The position numbers and the translations under genes were made by a program. From assembly GCA_021783695.1 (NCBI GenBank), contig JAJXTO010000010.1, positions 1 to 64,000 of the forward strand: a DNA stretch of 64,000 nt. Reading direction: 5' to 3'. Shown in pieces: positions 63,309-64,000 of this stretch (positions within the stretch are counted from its first letter, which is position 1; each line of letters starts with the position of its first letter). The notes under the pieces are model-generated. The model did no database searches, was not told where the DNA came from, and worked only from the letters and a program-made list of their open reading frames with translations. This DNA comes from Pseudomonadota bacterium (GTDB lineage: Bacteria; Pseudomonadota; Gammaproteobacteria; Burkholderiales; Burkholderiaceae_C).

Positions 63309-64000
63309 ATGAGTAATTCAGTCAAATTGAGCGTCATCATCATCACGAAAAACGAGGTCAACAACATTGCTGACTGCATCAACTCCGTCACCCCCATTGC
63401 TGACGAAGTAATAGTCTTTGACTCGGGAAGCACCGACGGAACGCAGGATATATGCATCCATCTCGGTGCGACAGTTCTTGAAACAGACTGGCCTGGATTC
63501 GGCCCTCAGAAAAATCGGGCTCTAAGCCAAGCAACAGGAGAATGGGTTTTGTCCATTGATGCGGATGAGCGGGTCAGCCCTGAACTTGCCGCTGAAATTC
63601 AAAATGTCATCCGACAACATTCGTCTCCCGACGTTTATTCCATGCCACGCCTATCAAGCTATTGTGGCCAATTCATGCGGCATGGTGGCTGGTATCCTGA
63701 TCGAGTGGCCAGGTTATTCCGGCGCGGCAGCGCACAATTTTCTGACGATATCGTGCATGAATCGCTACGCACCAATTCAAAAATCGGTAAATTGCGCAGC
63801 CACCTCTTACATCTGAGCTACCGCTCCCTGGATGAAGTTATTGAGAAAGTTAATCTTTACTCAAGCATCGGCGCTGAGAAAATGGCGAATAATGGACGCA
63901 GAACCTCTTTGACTACGGCATTAGCGAAAGGTTTTTGGGCATTTATCAGAACTTATATTTTGAAACTTGGCTTCCTTGACGGCAAGCGCGGCCTTTTGCT
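63309..64000 (+). CDS. LPS core glycosyltransferase, family 2 (WaaE/KdtX-like), partial
   Basis: The frame runs off the right edge; 230 residues are seen. It has LSVIIITKNEVNNIADCINS, the nucleotide-sugar motif VIVFDSGSTDGTQ and the metal-binding WVLSIDADERVS, then GGWYPDRVARLFRRG and VHESLR, which match WaaE/KdtX-type glycosyltransferases adding glucose to the LPS core heptose. AT-rich like the ligase, 12 bp after it and in the same operon. Confidence 0.85.
   Translation, partial: MSNSVKLSVIIITKNEVNNIADCINSVTPIADEVIVFDSGSTDGTQDICIHLGATVLETDWPGFGPQKNRALSQATGEWVLSIDADERVSPELAAEIQNVIRQHSSPDVYSMPRLSSYCGQFMRHGGWYPDRVARLFRRGSAQFSDDIVHESLRTNSKIGKLRSHLLHLSYRSLDEVIEKVNLYSSIGAEKMANNGRRTSLTTALAKGFWAFIRTYILKLGFLDGKRGLL

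Overview
The window is GC-rich (roughly two thirds G+C), densely coded DNA from a betaproteobacterium. Gene content and order point to the Burkholderiales: nrdR-ribD-ribE-ribBA-ribH-nusB, crp-ftsK-lolA-rarA, rpmB-rpmG, livHMGF, and a DUF6502/DUF5666 pair. A sulfide:quinone-oxidoreductase-like flavoprotein, an octaheme tetrathionate-reductase-family cytochrome and a Crp/Fnr protein with FNR-type cysteines suggest a sulfur-metabolising, facultatively respiring organism of the Thiomonas kind. That genus guess is inference, not proof.

Layout. 1-6800: the end of a type IV pilus locus (minor pilin tail, a large PilY1-like adhesin with an L-type-lectin-like front half, a GspG-like pseudopilin), then a HAMP-GGDEF-EAL regulator. 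6804-16040: a methyltransferase, a three-gene octaheme cytochrome operon with a candidate FNR box, an SQR-like flavoprotein, and an orphan cytochrome oxidase subunit I with fnr and DUF2244, ending at a decayed IS3-family transposase. 16040-18890: a DsbG-like oxidoreductase, a small unknown gene, pdxH and a SLAC1/TehA-type transporter preceded by a perfect TGTGA-N6-TCACA site.

18900-22090 is the most unusual part. A DUF6502 protein (probable DNA-binding regulator) is translationally coupled to an exported DUF5666 protein. Divergently lies a second exported protein. Both exported proteins carry tandem ten-residue repeats. The promoter region between them holds two copies of a 17-bp inverted repeat (GTGG-N9-CCAC), each inside an 11-bp exact direct repeat. 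It looks like a self-regulated surface or extracellular-matrix module of unknown function.

22099-43895 is mostly housekeeping: gph, rluC and rne (with a 0.7-kb leader), a nucleoside-diphosphate-sugar epimerase-like protein, a ferredoxin-type reductase, the branched-chain amino acid ABC transporter livHMGF (no binding protein nearby), crp-ftsK-lolA-rarA, trxB, rpmB-rpmG, a fatty-acid desaturase, rsmB and purN. 43978-54193 is one long forward run: nrdR, ribD, ribE, a class II glutamine amidotransferase, pagP, ribBA (with a degenerate RibA half), ribH, nusB, an aminotransferase, ybgC and tolQRA, without tolB-pal. dnaE is convergent with tolA.

57887-60246 is a CPA2-type antiporter coupled to ybdK. 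From about 62050 the base composition falls sharply and an LPS cluster begins: msbA (reverse), then an O-antigen ligase and a WaaE-like glycosyltransferase that runs off the window. No tRNA, rRNA or CRISPR array was seen.
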